NCBI RefSeq assembly: GCF_000725485.1
Contig: NZ_KL647031.1
Coordinates: 372,001 to 436,000, forward strand
DNA: 64,000 nucleotides
Direction: 5' to 3'
Source: Nonomuraea candida
GTDB lineage: Bacteria > Actinomycetota > Actinomycetes > Streptosporangiales > Streptosporangiaceae
Numbering within the stretch: position 1 is the first letter of the stretch; each line of letters starts with the position of its first letter. The position numbers and the translations under genes were made by a program. Positions 17,947 to 26,559 of this stretch are shown here, piece after piece. Under the pieces are notes generated by a model. It worked only from the letters and a program-made list of their open reading frames with translations. It had not been told where the DNA came from and did not search any database.

Positions 17947-19137
17947 ATGTGCGATCATCGTCGGGTGTGGCGGCGTCTTGGCGTGCTCGACATGATCAGG
18001 GTCGGGCTGCTCGTTGCGGGTCTGGCCTTCGTGGCCACCGGGCTGCTGCCCTGGGAGGACGCGCTGCGCAGCCTCGACGAGGTGGGCCCGCTGCTGATCT
18101 TCCTGGTGGCGATCATCGTGCTCGCCGAGCTCACCAAGGAGGCTCAGGTCTTCGACGCGATCGCGACGAGGATGGCCGTGCTCGGCCGTGGTAATTACGC
18201 CGCCCTGTTCTTTCTTTGCACCATTTTTGCGTCATTTGTCACGATATTTCTGAACTTGGACACGACGGCCGTCCTGCTCACCCCCGTCATGCTCGCCCTC
18301 GCCCCCAAGGCCCGCATCGCCGCCCTGCCCCTGGCCATGACCACGATCTGGCTGGCCAACACGGCCAGCCTGCTGCTGCCGGTCTCCAACCTGACCAACC
18401 TGCTGGGCATCAACAAGATCGGCCTCGACGCCCAGGAGTTCGCCGCCCGCATGTGGGCGCCGCAGCTCGCCTCGATCGCGGTGACGATGGCCTTCCTGTG
18501 GGTGTTCTTCTGGCGGCGCGGCGAGCGGCGCGACCTGCGCTACACCCCGCCGGTGCTGGAGCCGGTCGCCGACCGCGCGCTGTTCTCGGCCGCCTCGGCC
18601 GGCTGCCTGCTGTTCATCGTGCTGCTGCTGGTCAAGGCGCACGTCGCCGTCGCGGCCACGGCGGCGGCGGCCATCGTCGTGACGGCCTTCGTGCTGCGCG
18701 CCCGCGAGCGGCTGAGGTGGAGCCTCATCCCGTGGCAGCTCATCATCTTCGTGACCGGCCTGTTCCTGGTCGTGCCCACGCTCAGCGCGCACGGGCTGAA
18801 CACCGTGATGACCTGGCTGATCGGCGCCGAGGGCGACCCCTACCGCACCGCCGCCGTCGGCGCGGGGCTGGCCAACGCCATCAACAACCTGCCCGCCTAC
18901 TGGGCCGTCGAGGCCGTCATCCCGCCCGCCGACCAGGACCGCCTGCTGGCCCTGCTGGTCGGCACCAACGTCGGCCCGGTGATCACCCCGTGGGCGTCGC
19001 TGGCCACGCTGCTGTGGTTCGAGTCGTGCCGCCGCCACGACGTCAAGGTGCCGATGCGCCGCTTCCTGCTCACCGGCGCCGGCCTGGCCGTCATCGGGGT
19101 GGCCGCGACGGTGTGGGCGCTGGTGCAGTTCGGCTGA
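17947..19137 (+). CDS. ArsB/NhaD/SLC13-like ion transporter
   Basis: The ~396-residue integral membrane protein has about 10-11 hydrophobic segments and belongs to the ion transporter superfamily, which includes ArsB (arsenite efflux), NhaD (Na+/H+) and anion:Na+ symporters. Family features: LNLDTTAVLLTPV in the first half and the mirrored AINNLPAYWA and GTNVGPVITPWASLATLLW in the second, the two hairpin motifs of the inverted repeat. The substrate cannot be decided; no arsR or arsC is near. Starts at ATG 17947, GTG 17965 and ATG 17992 are all in frame and none has a good ribosome site; 17947 is reported. Confidence 0.82.
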   Translation: MCDHRRVWRRLGVLDMIRVGLLVAGLAFVATGLLPWEDALRSLDEVGPLLIFLVAIIVLAELTKEAQVFDAIATRMAVLGRGNYAALFFLCTIFASFVTIFLNLDTTAVLLTPVMLALAPKARIAALPLAMTTIWLANTASLLLPVSNLTNLLGINKIGLDAQEFAARMWAPQLASIAVTMAFLWVFFWRRGERRDLRYTPPVLEPVADRALFSAASAGCLLFIVLLLVKAHVAVAATAAAAIVVTAFVLRARERLRWSLIPWQLIIFVTGLFLVVPTLSAHGLNTVMTWLIGAEGDPYRTAAVGAGLANAINNLPAYWAVEAVIPPADQDRLLALLVGTNVGPVITPWASLATLLWFESCRRHDVKVPMRRFLLTGAGLAVIGVAATVWALVQFG

Positions 19138-19157
19138 GCGCCCGGCCTCCTCACCGG

Positions 19158-19254
19158 ACGAACGCCGGCAGCCCCGGATTCACCGGATTCGCCCGACGAA
19201 CGCCGGCAGCCCCGGGGTTCAACGGGTTCACCGGATGAACGCCAGCAGTCCCGG
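19158..19254. repeat. 38/39-bp tandem repeat spanning the 3' end of the IMPase gene
   Basis: The element ACGAACGCCGGCAGCCCCGG occurs at 19158 and 19196, and as ATGAACGCCAGCAGTCCCGG at 19235. The third copy is the last codons of the minus-strand gene ending at 19228; the other two lie beyond its stop. Confidence 0.85.
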
Positions 19255-20028
19255 GATGGCCCTCGGGTGCGCCGCCACGAAGCTGCGCTGCTCGTCGGGG
19301 CCGACGACGCACTCCTCGTACGGACCGCCGTCCAGCGCCCGGATCTCGATGCCGGCCTCCTGCGCCAGCAGCGCCCCGGCCGGCAGGTCCACCACCCCGG
19401 CCCGGTAGCCCACGATGCCGTCGATGTCGCCGCGCGCCAGCATCGCCCAGGCCAGCAGCGGGGCCCAGAGCTGCAGCACCCGACGGGCGTTGAGGTCGAG
19501 CGCCGTCTTCAGCCGCCGTACGGTCACGTCGTCCCTGGCCAGGCCGTACCCCTGGGTCCAGGCCAGCAGCGGGCCGTGCGGGCTCGGCGCGTACGGGGGC
19601 GCCAGGCGCAGCCCCGACGACGCGACCGCGCCTCGGCCGCGCACCGCCGACCACGTCTGCCCCGAGACCGGGTCGTGCACCACGCCCAGCAGCGGCCGCC
19701 CGCCCCGGCACAGCGCCACGCCCACCACGTACGCCGGCAGCCCGATCGCCACGTTGTTGGTGCCGTCGAGCGGGTCGACCAGCCACGTCCACTCGCCGCC
19801 CGCCGCCCCGGCCAGCCCCGACTCCTCGGCGATCACCGCGTGCGACGGGAACGCGGTCAGGATGCGCTCCAGCAGCAGCTTCTCCGAGGCCAGGTCGAGA
19901 TCGGTCACCACGTCGCCCGCCCCGCCCTTGCCGCGCACGCCCAGCGCGCCCCGCGCGCCCTCCCGCAGCAGCGCGCCCGCTGCCTCCGCGGCTTCGACGG
20001 CGACCGTGCGCGCGTGCTCCAGGTCCAT
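19228..20028 (-). CDS. Inositol monophosphatase family phosphatase
   Basis: This 266-residue Mg2+-dependent, Li+-sensitive type phosphatase may act on inositol phosphate, histidinol phosphate or 3'-phosphoadenosine phosphates; the sequence does not separate these. The metal motifs are complete: EES near residue 70, DPLDGTNN near residues 88-95, and the C-terminal Asp in VVDLPAGALLAQEAG. Trp of the common WDxAAG motif is replaced by Val. A GAGAGGG ribosome site precedes the ATG. It is the last gene of a three-gene minus-strand operon, 11 nt after the cupin-like gene, so its substrate may relate to that module. Confidence 0.88.
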   Translation of the reverse strand: MDLEHARTVAVEAAEAAGALLREGARGALGVRGKGGAGDVVTDLDLASEKLLLERILTAFPSHAVIAEESGLAGAAGGEWTWLVDPLDGTNNVAIGLPAYVVGVALCRGGRPLLGVVHDPVSGQTWSAVRGRGAVASSGLRLAPPYAPSPHGPLLAWTQGYGLARDDVTVRRLKTALDLNARRVLQLWAPLLAWAMLARGDIDGIVGYRAGVVDLPAGALLAQEAGIEIRALDGGPYEECVVGPDEQRSFVAAHPRAIPGLLAFIR

Positions 20029-20039
20029 CGGATGCCCTC

Positions 20040-20657
20040 TCAGGTCAGGTGCGCGGTGATCAGTCGGATGGCCAGGGCCGTCTCGCCGGCGTCGAGCGGC
20101 TGACGGGACACGTGATGGGGGCCGCCGTCGAGCGGCCCGAGTGACAGGTCGCGACTGCCGGGCCTGCCGCGGCCCAGCGCGATCGTGGCGGCGTCACCGC
20201 CCTCCGGCACGACGCTGCTGTGGAAGCGCCCGGCGGCCAGCGTGTAGGTGTCGCCGGGGCCGAAGACCTCCACCAGGCCCGTGGCGTGCCGCACGGTGCG
20301 GCGGGTCGGCGAGATCTCGTCACCGCCGGCCCCGCTGACCACCTCGAACACCCGGTGGGTGGCGTCCGCGGCGGCGTCGGACACCAGCGCGTGCACGTTG
20401 CGCACCTGGCCGTAGAGCACGTGGCTGACCAGGTCCCAGCTGTGGCAGTGGATCTGGGAGGTGGTGCTCTCGGCGTGCGCGAGCGAGTCGGACCACAGGT
20501 GCAGGCATACCCCCTCGCCGCCGTCGCGCTCCAGCGGCAGGCAGACGAACCCGAGCGGATGGCGCACCGCGCGCAGCCCCGGACGCGCCAGCTCCGCCAG
20601 GGCCCACGCCCTGGCCCCGCCCCCGCGCACCAGCTCCCGCACGCCGCGGTAGCTCAT
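20040..20657 (-). CDS. Cupin-like protein of unknown function
   Basis: The 205-residue protein has a cupin-like pattern: IHCHSWDLVSHVLYGQ (two His of motif 1) and FGPGDTYTLAAGRFHSS (motif 2 with its His), suggesting a metal-binding small beta barrel. No specific family name is recognised. Its ATG overlaps the stop of the upstream 2-TM gene (ATGA), so the two are translationally coupled and their products are probably made in fixed ratio. The IMPase-family gene follows 11 nt later. Enzymatic, sensing or binding roles are all possible. Confidence 0.7.
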   Translation of the reverse strand: MSYRGVRELVRGGGARAWALAELARPGLRAVRHPLGFVCLPLERDGGEGVCLHLWSDSLAHAESTTSQIHCHSWDLVSHVLYGQVRNVHALVSDAAADATHRVFEVVSGAGGDEISPTRRTVRHATGLVEVFGPGDTYTLAAGRFHSSVVPEGGDAATIALGRGRPGSRDLSLGPLDGGPHHVSRQPLDAGETALAIRLITAHLT

Positions 20658-21700
20658 GGCTGGTACGGGTTGACCGCGCGCAGCGCCTTGCGGGCGATGT
20701 CGACCACGTCACGGCCGTTGTAGGTCCTGGGCAGGGGCACCCCGATGCGCTCGAACAGCTCCTGCACCTCCTCGATGGTGGGCTCGTCGCTGAGCGGCAC
20801 CTTCTTGTACATCTCCAGCGGCACCCGCCGCGCCTGCTCGAAGCTGAGCCGCAGCTCGGTGTCGCAGTTCTCGTAGTAGAACGTGTCGGCCAGCGCGGTC
20901 ATCGCCATGTTCGGGTCTTCCACCGTCATGATCAGCCGGGTCGAGGACAGGTCCCAGCGGAACGTGGTCATCGTCGAGGACAGGCCCACCTCGATGTCGA
21001 GCAGGCCGTAGCGCTGGCGGTGCCAGAAGGCGGCCAGGATGGTCGCGTACGACTCCTTCCTGGCCCGGTCGGGCGTCCACGTCTCGCCGGTGCCGTCGGG
21101 GGCGTCGGACAGCGAGCGGCGGTAGTGGGCGTAGGTCTCGCACACCTCGGCGTTGGCCGGGTCGATGATCTCGACCCGGACCGTGAGGTGGCGCTTGTCC
21201 CTGCGGGCCGCCGCCACGCACTCGGGCAGCGTGACCGCGCGCAGGTAGGTGCCGGTGCCGCCCTTGAAGCTCCACCGGGTCGTGTCCCTGCGCGCCTCGG
21301 CGTGGGACTGCGCGATCTCCTGCATGCTCCCCAGCACCCTGACGAGCTGCAGCGCGTCGAGCGCCCGGCGGGTGCTGTGGGCCAGCGTCTCGATCTCCTC
21401 CAGCCGGGCCAGCCGCACGGGCAGCTCGGCCAGCGCCCCCGAGGTGATCGTCTTCTCCACCGGAGCCTGGCGGGCGCGGTCGCGCAGCAGGGCGGTGGCC
21501 ACCAGCGCGAGGATCACCAGGGTCGCGGCGGTCACGAGCTGGCGCTGGATGTCGTCGCCCTCGCCCTCGGGGCCGAAGATCTCGTCGGGCAGGATGCCGA
21601 GCACGCCGACCACGACCGCCAGAGTGAGCGCGATGGCGCCGTCCGCGTTGCGCGCCGCCCACGGGGCGGTCCTCTTCAACGCCGCCATGAACCGTGCCAT
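20654..21700 (-). CDS. Two-TM membrane protein with large cytosolic domain, unknown function
   Basis: The 348-residue protein has two predicted transmembrane helices (residues ~20-38 and ~52-70), a helical linker to ~residue 120, then a ~220-residue soluble domain with the conserved-looking stretches TRWSFKGGTGTYLRAVTLP, VRVEIIDPANAEVC and LSSTRLIMTVEDP. I do not recognise a catalytic family. The layout (short 2-TM hairpin, coiled linker, globular domain) resembles that of some membrane effectors and sensors, an analogy only. It is first in an operon with a cupin-like protein (4-nt overlap) and an IMPase-family phosphatase. GGGGCGAG precedes the ATG. Confidence 0.7.
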   Translation of the reverse strand: MARFMAALKRTAPWAARNADGAIALTLAVVVGVLGILPDEIFGPEGEGDDIQRQLVTAATLVILALVATALLRDRARQAPVEKTITSGALAELPVRLARLEEIETLAHSTRRALDALQLVRVLGSMQEIAQSHAEARRDTTRWSFKGGTGTYLRAVTLPECVAAARRDKRHLTVRVEIIDPANAEVCETYAHYRRSLSDAPDGTGETWTPDRARKESYATILAAFWHRQRYGLLDIEVGLSSTMTTFRWDLSSTRLIMTVEDPNMAMTALADTFYYENCDTELRLSFEQARRVPLEMYKKVPLSDEPTIEEVQELFERIGVPLPRTYNGRDVVDIARKALRAVNPYQP

Positions 21701-21845
21701 CGCTCGCCCCGCCGTCCGACGATCAAGTCAGTTCCCGCAGTCATGGTAACGACCGCGTCATGCGACTGCCAGCACACGCAAAGGAGCGATCACCTAGCGA
21801 AAGATGCCGCCCGATATTCCCTCGCGCCCGGGCCGGGGACGATCG

Positions 21846-21851
21846 TAGGAT
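21846..21851 (+). promoter_or_regulatory. -10 element (TAGGAT) of the methyltransferase gene
   Basis: TAGGAT ends 8 nt before the ATG at 21860, matching the leaderless spacing seen elsewhere in the window. Confidence 0.4.
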
Positions 21852-21859
21852 CCGGGGGC

Positions 21860-22648
21860 ATGGTCATGGATCCGGCCGTGATGGGCTACTACGAGCGGGG
21901 CGGCGAGCTGACCAGGCTGCGGAGCGGCCGCAACCGGCTCGAATACTGGCGCACGCGCGACGTCCTGCGCCGGGTCCTGCCGCCGGCGCCCGCGCGGGTG
22001 CTCGACGTGGGCGGCGGCGCGGGCGTGCACGCCGAATGGCTGGCCGCCGAGGGCCACGACGTCGAGCTGATCGACCCCGTGCCGCTGCACGTCGAGCGGG
22101 CCGCCGCGCTGCCCGGCGTGCGCGCCCGCCTCGGCGACGCCCGCGACCTGCCGGTCCCCGGCGGGGGCGCCGACGCGGTGCTGCTGCTCGGCCCGCTCTA
22201 CCACCTGCCCGAGCGGGCCGACCGCGTGCGCGCGCTGGCCGAGGCGCGCCGCGCCGTGCGCCCCGGCGGGCTCGTCGCCGCCGCCCTCATCAGCCGGTAC
22301 GCCGGCGTGCTCGACAGCGTCTACCACGGCACGTTCCTCGACGCCGGGCAGCGCGCGGCCGACTACCGCTCGGTGGAGACGGGCGTGATGGTCTCCGGCA
22401 AGACGGAGAGCGGCTTCCGCGGCTACTTCCACGACCCGGAGGAGATCCTCGGCGAGTTCACCGACGCCGGGCTGCCCGAGCCGCGCCGCTACGGCCTGGA
22501 GTGCGCCTTCTGGCTCTACGGCGACGTGGACGACTGGCTTGACGACGAGGGGCGGCGCGAGCTGCTGCTCGACGCCGCCCGCCGCCTGGAGTGCGAGCCC
22601 GCGCTGCTGGGGGTCAGCGGCCACCTGCTGGCCGTCTCGCGCGCTTGA
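21860..22648 (+). CDS. SAM-dependent class I methyltransferase
   Basis: This 262-residue Rossmann methyltransferase has motif I VLDVGGGAGVHAEWLA (residues ~47-62), the acidic motif II VELIDP and motif IV ADAVLLLGPLYHL. The region after motif IV, with EARRAVRPGGLVAAALISRYAG, is typical of Methyltransf_11/25 enzymes acting on small molecules. The C-terminus has a Trp/Asp-rich lid. The substrate is unknown. ATG 21860 (or 21866) follows a -10 box. Its 3' end overlaps a gene remnant on the other strand. Confidence 0.85.
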   Translation: MVMDPAVMGYYERGGELTRLRSGRNRLEYWRTRDVLRRVLPPAPARVLDVGGGAGVHAEWLAAEGHDVELIDPVPLHVERAAALPGVRARLGDARDLPVPGGGADAVLLLGPLYHLPERADRVRALAEARRAVRPGGLVAAALISRYAGVLDSVYHGTFLDAGQRAADYRSVETGVMVSGKTESGFRGYFHDPEEILGEFTDAGLPEPRRYGLECAFWLYGDVDDWLDDEGRRELLLDAARRLECEPALLGVSGHLLAVSRA

Positions 22649-22832
22649 GGTCGACGACCTCGTCGCCGCGGCCCGGGTAGACCATGACCAGCAGGTGCTG
22701 CGGGGTCCACGCCTCCCAGTCCGGTTCGCGGTAGTGCACCCGCACCCGGTAGTGGCCCTTGCCCGCCACCGCCAGGTTGGGCAGCTCCGGCGCGTCGGAC
22801 GGGTCGCGCAGCGTGAAGTCGCCGGTGGGGCC
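22614..22832 (-). pseudogene. 5'-truncated gene remnant (C-terminal ~70 codons only)
   Basis: Reading the minus strand from 22832 gives GPTGDFTLRDPSD, then KGHYRVRVHYREPDWEAW and HLLVMVYPGRGDEVVDL, ending at TGA 22614-22616. This resembles the C-terminus of a common actinobacterial hypothetical family ending in a YRxRVHxRGRD-like pattern. A stop codon (TAA, 22833-22835) lies immediately upstream in frame and there is no usable start, so the N-terminal part has been lost. It overlaps the methyltransferase 3' end by 35 bp. Confidence 0.6.
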
Positions 22833-22842
22833 TTACCGGGAA

Positions 22843-22880
22843 CGGGAACGGCTCCCGATCATCGCCCGGAGCCGTTCCCG
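22843..22880. terminator. Hairpin terminator of the SPFH-Spo0M operon
   Basis: GGGAACGGCTCC (22844-22855) pairs perfectly with GGAGCCGTTCCC (22868-22879), with one more outer pair and a 12-nt loop, 36 nt past the minus-strand Spo0M stop. There is no clear T-tract, as is common in high-GC actinobacteria. Confidence 0.7.
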
Positions 22881-22915
22881 CCGCGGTTTCCCTCCGCGTC
22901 AGAGCCTGGCGCGGT

Positions 22916-23689
22916 TCAGAACCAGCCGCGGTGGCGGGCCATCTGCTCCAGCCCCCGCTGCAGGGCCGCGTCCGCCGCGTTCGGCGGCTCGTCGTAGCGG
23001 ACGGTGAAACGGTTGTAGGCGTCGTGGCTGGAGCTGAGGAAGCCACCCCGCTTGTCGGCCTCCAGGATGACGTCCATCTGCCGCGGCCCGGCGATGAACG
23101 TCAGCTCCAGCTCGTTGAAGTGACGCCGCCACTGCCCGCCCGCGTAGTACTCGATCTCCTGGAAGAACGGCATGGTCGAGCCGTACAGGGTGCCGCGCTC
23201 CAGGTCGGCCTTCTTGAACTGGAAGCCCAGCCGGTCGAGCGCGCCGATCACGTGCTCCTGCGCGGGCAGCGGGCTGACGAACAGCGGGTCGAGGTCGCCC
23301 TTGTCGAGCGCGCCCGCCAGCGCCAGCTCCGTCTGCACGCCCAGCTTCATCCCGTGCAGCGGGTGCCCGCCGATCGCGCTGATCGGCGTCTCCCACGGCA
23401 TCGGGATCTCGAACGGGTGCTGGTGCTGGGCGCCCTTCGCGAGCTGGAAGGTCCCGGCCACCTGCTGGCGCAGGAAGCTGTAGCTGGTCTTGTACTCGTT
23501 GTCGCCCGACTCGACCTCGACCACGGCCGTCAGATCGATGTGGATGCCCTCGACCTTGTAGTCGGAGTTGCCGCCGCGGAAGTGCACGACGCCGCGCAGC
23601 GGCTCGCCCGGGCGGACGCCCGTGTCGGTCAACACCGTGTCGACCTCGACGCCCGCGCCGAAGGCGGCCATCAACTTGCGGAACACCAT
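22916..23689 (-). CDS. Spo0M-like sporulation-control protein (arrestin fold)
   Basis: The 257-residue protein starts MVFRKLMAAFGAG like Spo0M proteins. The family has an arrestin-like double beta-sandwich (residues ~1-135 here) followed by a helical tail, and in Bacillus affects sporulation phosphorelay and cell division. Seen: VLTDTGVRPGEPLRGVVHF and FEIPMPWETPISAIGGHPLHG, family hallmarks. It lies 9 nt after an SPFH gene, the third gene of a coupled operon, suggesting work at the membrane with the SPFH proteins. Regulation is probably through the upstream operator and XRE protein. Confidence 0.88.
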   Translation of the reverse strand: MVFRKLMAAFGAGVEVDTVLTDTGVRPGEPLRGVVHFRGGNSDYKVEGIHIDLTAVVEVESGDNEYKTSYSFLRQQVAGTFQLAKGAQHQHPFEIPMPWETPISAIGGHPLHGMKLGVQTELALAGALDKGDLDPLFVSPLPAQEHVIGALDRLGFQFKKADLERGTLYGSTMPFFQEIEYYAGGQWRRHFNELELTFIAGPRQMDVILEADKRGGFLSSSHDAYNRFTVRYDEPPNAADAALQRGLEQMARHRGWF

Positions 23690-23698
23690 GGGGTTCTC

Positions 23699-24940
23699 CT
23701 AAACGGAAGGTGTGTGGCCGTTCACTTGGCCTGTTCCCGTGCCCGAGATGCGGGGGAGCAGCTGGGCCAGGAGGAGGGTGGAGAGCGCGGAGTCGGTCTG
23801 CCCCTGCTGGGTCCGCACGACCAGGGGCTGGGGGGCGTTCTCCGCCAGTTTGGCGCCCACGTCGAGGCGCCGGCGGGCCAGCTCGTACTGCAGCACGGCC
23901 CGGTTGTCGCGGTAGGACTCGGCCAGCCGGCGCAGCGCCTTGGCCTCGTTCTCGGCGGCGGTCAGCTCGGCCCTGCCGCGCGCCTCGATCTCCCACGTCA
24001 CCCGCTGCGCCTCGGTCTCCTGCTCCTCCAGCATGCGCGCCACGTCCTTGCGCGCCTTGTTGTGGGCGGCCTTGACCTCGACCACGCGGGCGTCACGGGT
24101 CTTCTTGGAGCGCTCGATCTCCATCAGCAGCGTGTCGATGCGGCGCTTGCGGGTCAGCTCCCACTCGCGCTCGTAGGCCGACAGCTCCTTGGCGACCTTC
24201 TCGCGGGTGGCCAGGTGCTGCTGGTACTGGTCGGGCAGCTGCACGTCGGGGATGTTCGCGCCGGTGATGCGCACGCCGTAGCGGCCGAGCTGGCGGTTGA
24301 GCGCGTCCTGCATGTCGCCGACGTCGGAGCCGCGCAGGTCGTAGGCCCGCTCGGTGTTGACCCGGCGGCTGCGCTGCCTGATCGCGTCCTGGACCGCGCT
24401 GGAGAGCACCAGGTCGAAGTTGCCCGCGCCGATCGTGCGGACGAACGCGACGGGGTCCACGATGCGGAACTTCAGGAAGAACTCGATCGACTTCAGCGGC
24501 ACGTTCTCGGCGGTGGGGCAGGCCACGATCGGGGCCGAGTACGGGATCTCGGTGGAGGTGTCGACCACCGCGTCCACCCGGTCCCACGGCAGCCAGAGGT
24601 AGTGGCGGCCGGGCGGCAGCGTGCCGGTGATGGCGCCCCAGTGGCTGCGCACGCCGGTGGTGCCCTCCTCGATCTCGATGATGGCCTTGCGCCACATCGT
24701 GACCAGCGCCAGGAGCAGGAAGAACAGCGCCGCGAGCGCCGCGACGAGGGTGAGGTCGGTCAGCGCCGCCATGCCGGCGAAGTAGATCGCCAGGAAGACC
24801 AGCGTCATCCAGGCGAAGCCGCGCCGGTCCTTGGGGATGACGACGGGCACGAGCTGGCCCTGCTCGCCGCCGCGCAGGAGCTGGCGGATCTCTCCCCAGG
24901 AGGCGAGCGACTCCTTGATCTTGGAGAACTCTCTGCTCAT
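23699..24940 (-). CDS. SPFH/band-7 membrane protein (second of pair)
   Basis: The 413-residue protein has two adjacent hydrophobic segments at residues ~42-80 (FAWMTLVFLAIYFAGMAAL and a second helix), then an SPFH domain to ~250 (PGRHYLWLPWDRV, FVRTIGAGNFDLVLSSAVQDAI) and a long charged coiled coil (~255-375) that mediates oligomerisation in flotillin/stomatin proteins. Such proteins form membrane scaffolds. Its ATG shares one base with the stop of the preceding SPFH gene (TGATG), indicating translational coupling and probably a hetero-oligomer. The C-terminus ends in a Gly/Thr-rich tail. Confidence 0.88.
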   Translation of the reverse strand: MSREFSKIKESLASWGEIRQLLRGGEQGQLVPVVIPKDRRGFAWMTLVFLAIYFAGMAALTDLTLVAALAALFFLLLALVTMWRKAIIEIEEGTTGVRSHWGAITGTLPPGRHYLWLPWDRVDAVVDTSTEIPYSAPIVACPTAENVPLKSIEFFLKFRIVDPVAFVRTIGAGNFDLVLSSAVQDAIRQRSRRVNTERAYDLRGSDVGDMQDALNRQLGRYGVRITGANIPDVQLPDQYQQHLATREKVAKELSAYEREWELTRKRRIDTLLMEIERSKKTRDARVVEVKAAHNKARKDVARMLEEQETEAQRVTWEIEARGRAELTAAENEAKALRRLAESYRDNRAVLQYELARRRLDVGAKLAENAPQPLVVRTQQGQTDSALSTLLLAQLLPRISGTGTGQVNGHTPSV

Positions 24941-26559
24941 CAGACCTCATCCTGCTCGTGGTGCTTGCCGGACGGCAGCAGCCGCTCGACGGTCCTGTCC
25001 AGCTCGGAGTCGGGCTCCGGGGTCGCCGGAGGCTGCTCCACGCCCGCGGCGGCCCGTTCGAGCAGCGCCGCGATCTCGGCCTCGCGGCCGCGCACGCGCG
25101 CGCCGATCTCGTCGAGCCTGCCGCGGATGGCGGCCATGTCCTCGGCGGAGAACAGCGCCGCGCCCCTGCCGCCCACGAGCTGCTGGGCCAGGGCCAGGAA
25201 GTCGATGTCGGTCTCCTCGCCCACCTGCACGACCTGCGGCATCCTGCCGGAGACGGACTCCAGCTTGCCCAGCAGGTCCTGCTGGAAGCGGTAGTCGAGG
25301 ATCTCGGGCGCCTCGGCGGCCGACAGCGCCCTGATGTCCAGCGCCTGCGCCTCCAGGAGCGCGGCGTTGGCGTTGGCCGTGGACTCGGCCTCGACCAGGC
25401 GCTGCCTCGCCTGAGCGGTGGCCTGGTGGGTGGCGCGTTCGAGCGCGGTGTCCATGCGGGCCTGGTAGCCGGCGATCTCGGCCTGGATGGCGCTGAGCGT
25501 CTCCTGCAGCCCGGCCAGCTCCTTGATCAGGTCGCCCTCGTTCTGCTCCTTGCGCAGTTGCAGCTCGTACTCGTAGGTGTAGGCCTCCTTGGCCACCCGG
25601 ACCATCTCGGGGGCGGCCAGGTCCATGCGGTACTCCTGGCTGGACGGCTCGGCGTGGGTGATGTTGACGTCGGTGAGCCGTACGGCGGGCAGGAACTGCT
25701 GGTTGAGGCTCTCCAGCATGCCGTGGGTGCTCTCGCCGACCAGGTCGTAGATCTCCTCGGCGCGCTGGGCGTAGATGAGGGAGCGGGTGACCTCGCTGAT
25801 CGCGTTCTGCAGCTTGGACTGGAACCCGCTGACCGAGCCGAGCACGAAGATGAACTCCGCCGGGTTCTCGATCCTGAACTGCAGGAACAGGTCCACGCTG
25901 GCCTTGACGCCCTGCTGGGTCGGGGCCTCGCTGATCGGCGCGTTGAACGGGTACTCGCGGGTGGTGTTGACGATGTAGCTGACCCGCTTCCACGGGTTGA
26001 ACAGCGTCACCCGGCCCGGGTCCGCGATGTGCACCAGCTTGCCGAACTGGGTGATGAGCGCCTTGCAGCCCTCGGGCACCATCACCACGCTGCGCCGCCA
26101 CCACAGGAACACGGCGGCCAGCACCAGCACCACCCAGTAGTGCGGGCCGAAGACCACCTCGGCGCTCGGCACGATGTTGCCGAGCGCGCCGATGAGGCCG
26201 AGCGCCACGAGGATGCCCAGCGGCACGATCACCTTGGCGGTGCTGCCCTTGGGGATCACCACGGGCGAGATGACGTGCATGCCGTTCTCGGCGAAGCTGC
26301 GGTTGACGATCTCGCCGGCCTCGTTCAGCGATGCCGTCTTGGCCTCGATGAGGGTGCCGACGGACGCGCCGCCGTCGCGGGCGGCCGCGAAGTCGCCCGC
26401 GTTCAGCCTGAAGCCGGGGGCCTGGCCCGCGAGCTGACCGGCCTGGCCCATGGCCTGCCCCACGGCCTGGCCCATCGCCTGTCGTACGTCACCCCCTTGC
26501 GCCACCGCTTGGGCTATGCCCTGACCTGCCTGGATCAGTGCCTCTCTGGGTCGTGACAT
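24940..26559 (-). CDS. SPFH/band-7 membrane protein (first of pair)
   Basis: The 539-residue protein has an N-terminal ~60 residues rich in Gly/Ala/Gln (AQAVAQGG, AMGQAVGQAMGQAG), a two-helix hydrophobic region (~115-165), an SPFH domain (~170-330; VPEGCKALITQFGKLVHI, FLQFRIENPAEFIF), then a coiled coil with Gln/Ala/Glu content and an acidic tail. ATG 26559 is chosen over an upstream ATG (26625) because AAAAGGAAGG lies just upstream of it. It is first in the operon with the second SPFH gene and Spo0M. The upstream AT-rich region holds a palindromic operator. Confidence 0.88.
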   Translation of the reverse strand: MSRPREALIQAGQGIAQAVAQGGDVRQAMGQAVGQAMGQAGQLAGQAPGFRLNAGDFAAARDGGASVGTLIEAKTASLNEAGEIVNRSFAENGMHVISPVVIPKGSTAKVIVPLGILVALGLIGALGNIVPSAEVVFGPHYWVVLVLAAVFLWWRRSVVMVPEGCKALITQFGKLVHIADPGRVTLFNPWKRVSYIVNTTREYPFNAPISEAPTQQGVKASVDLFLQFRIENPAEFIFVLGSVSGFQSKLQNAISEVTRSLIYAQRAEEIYDLVGESTHGMLESLNQQFLPAVRLTDVNITHAEPSSQEYRMDLAAPEMVRVAKEAYTYEYELQLRKEQNEGDLIKELAGLQETLSAIQAEIAGYQARMDTALERATHQATAQARQRLVEAESTANANAALLEAQALDIRALSAAEAPEILDYRFQQDLLGKLESVSGRMPQVVQVGEETDIDFLALAQQLVGGRGAALFSAEDMAAIRGRLDEIGARVRGREAEIAALLERAAAGVEQPPATPEPDSELDRTVERLLPSGKHHEQDEV

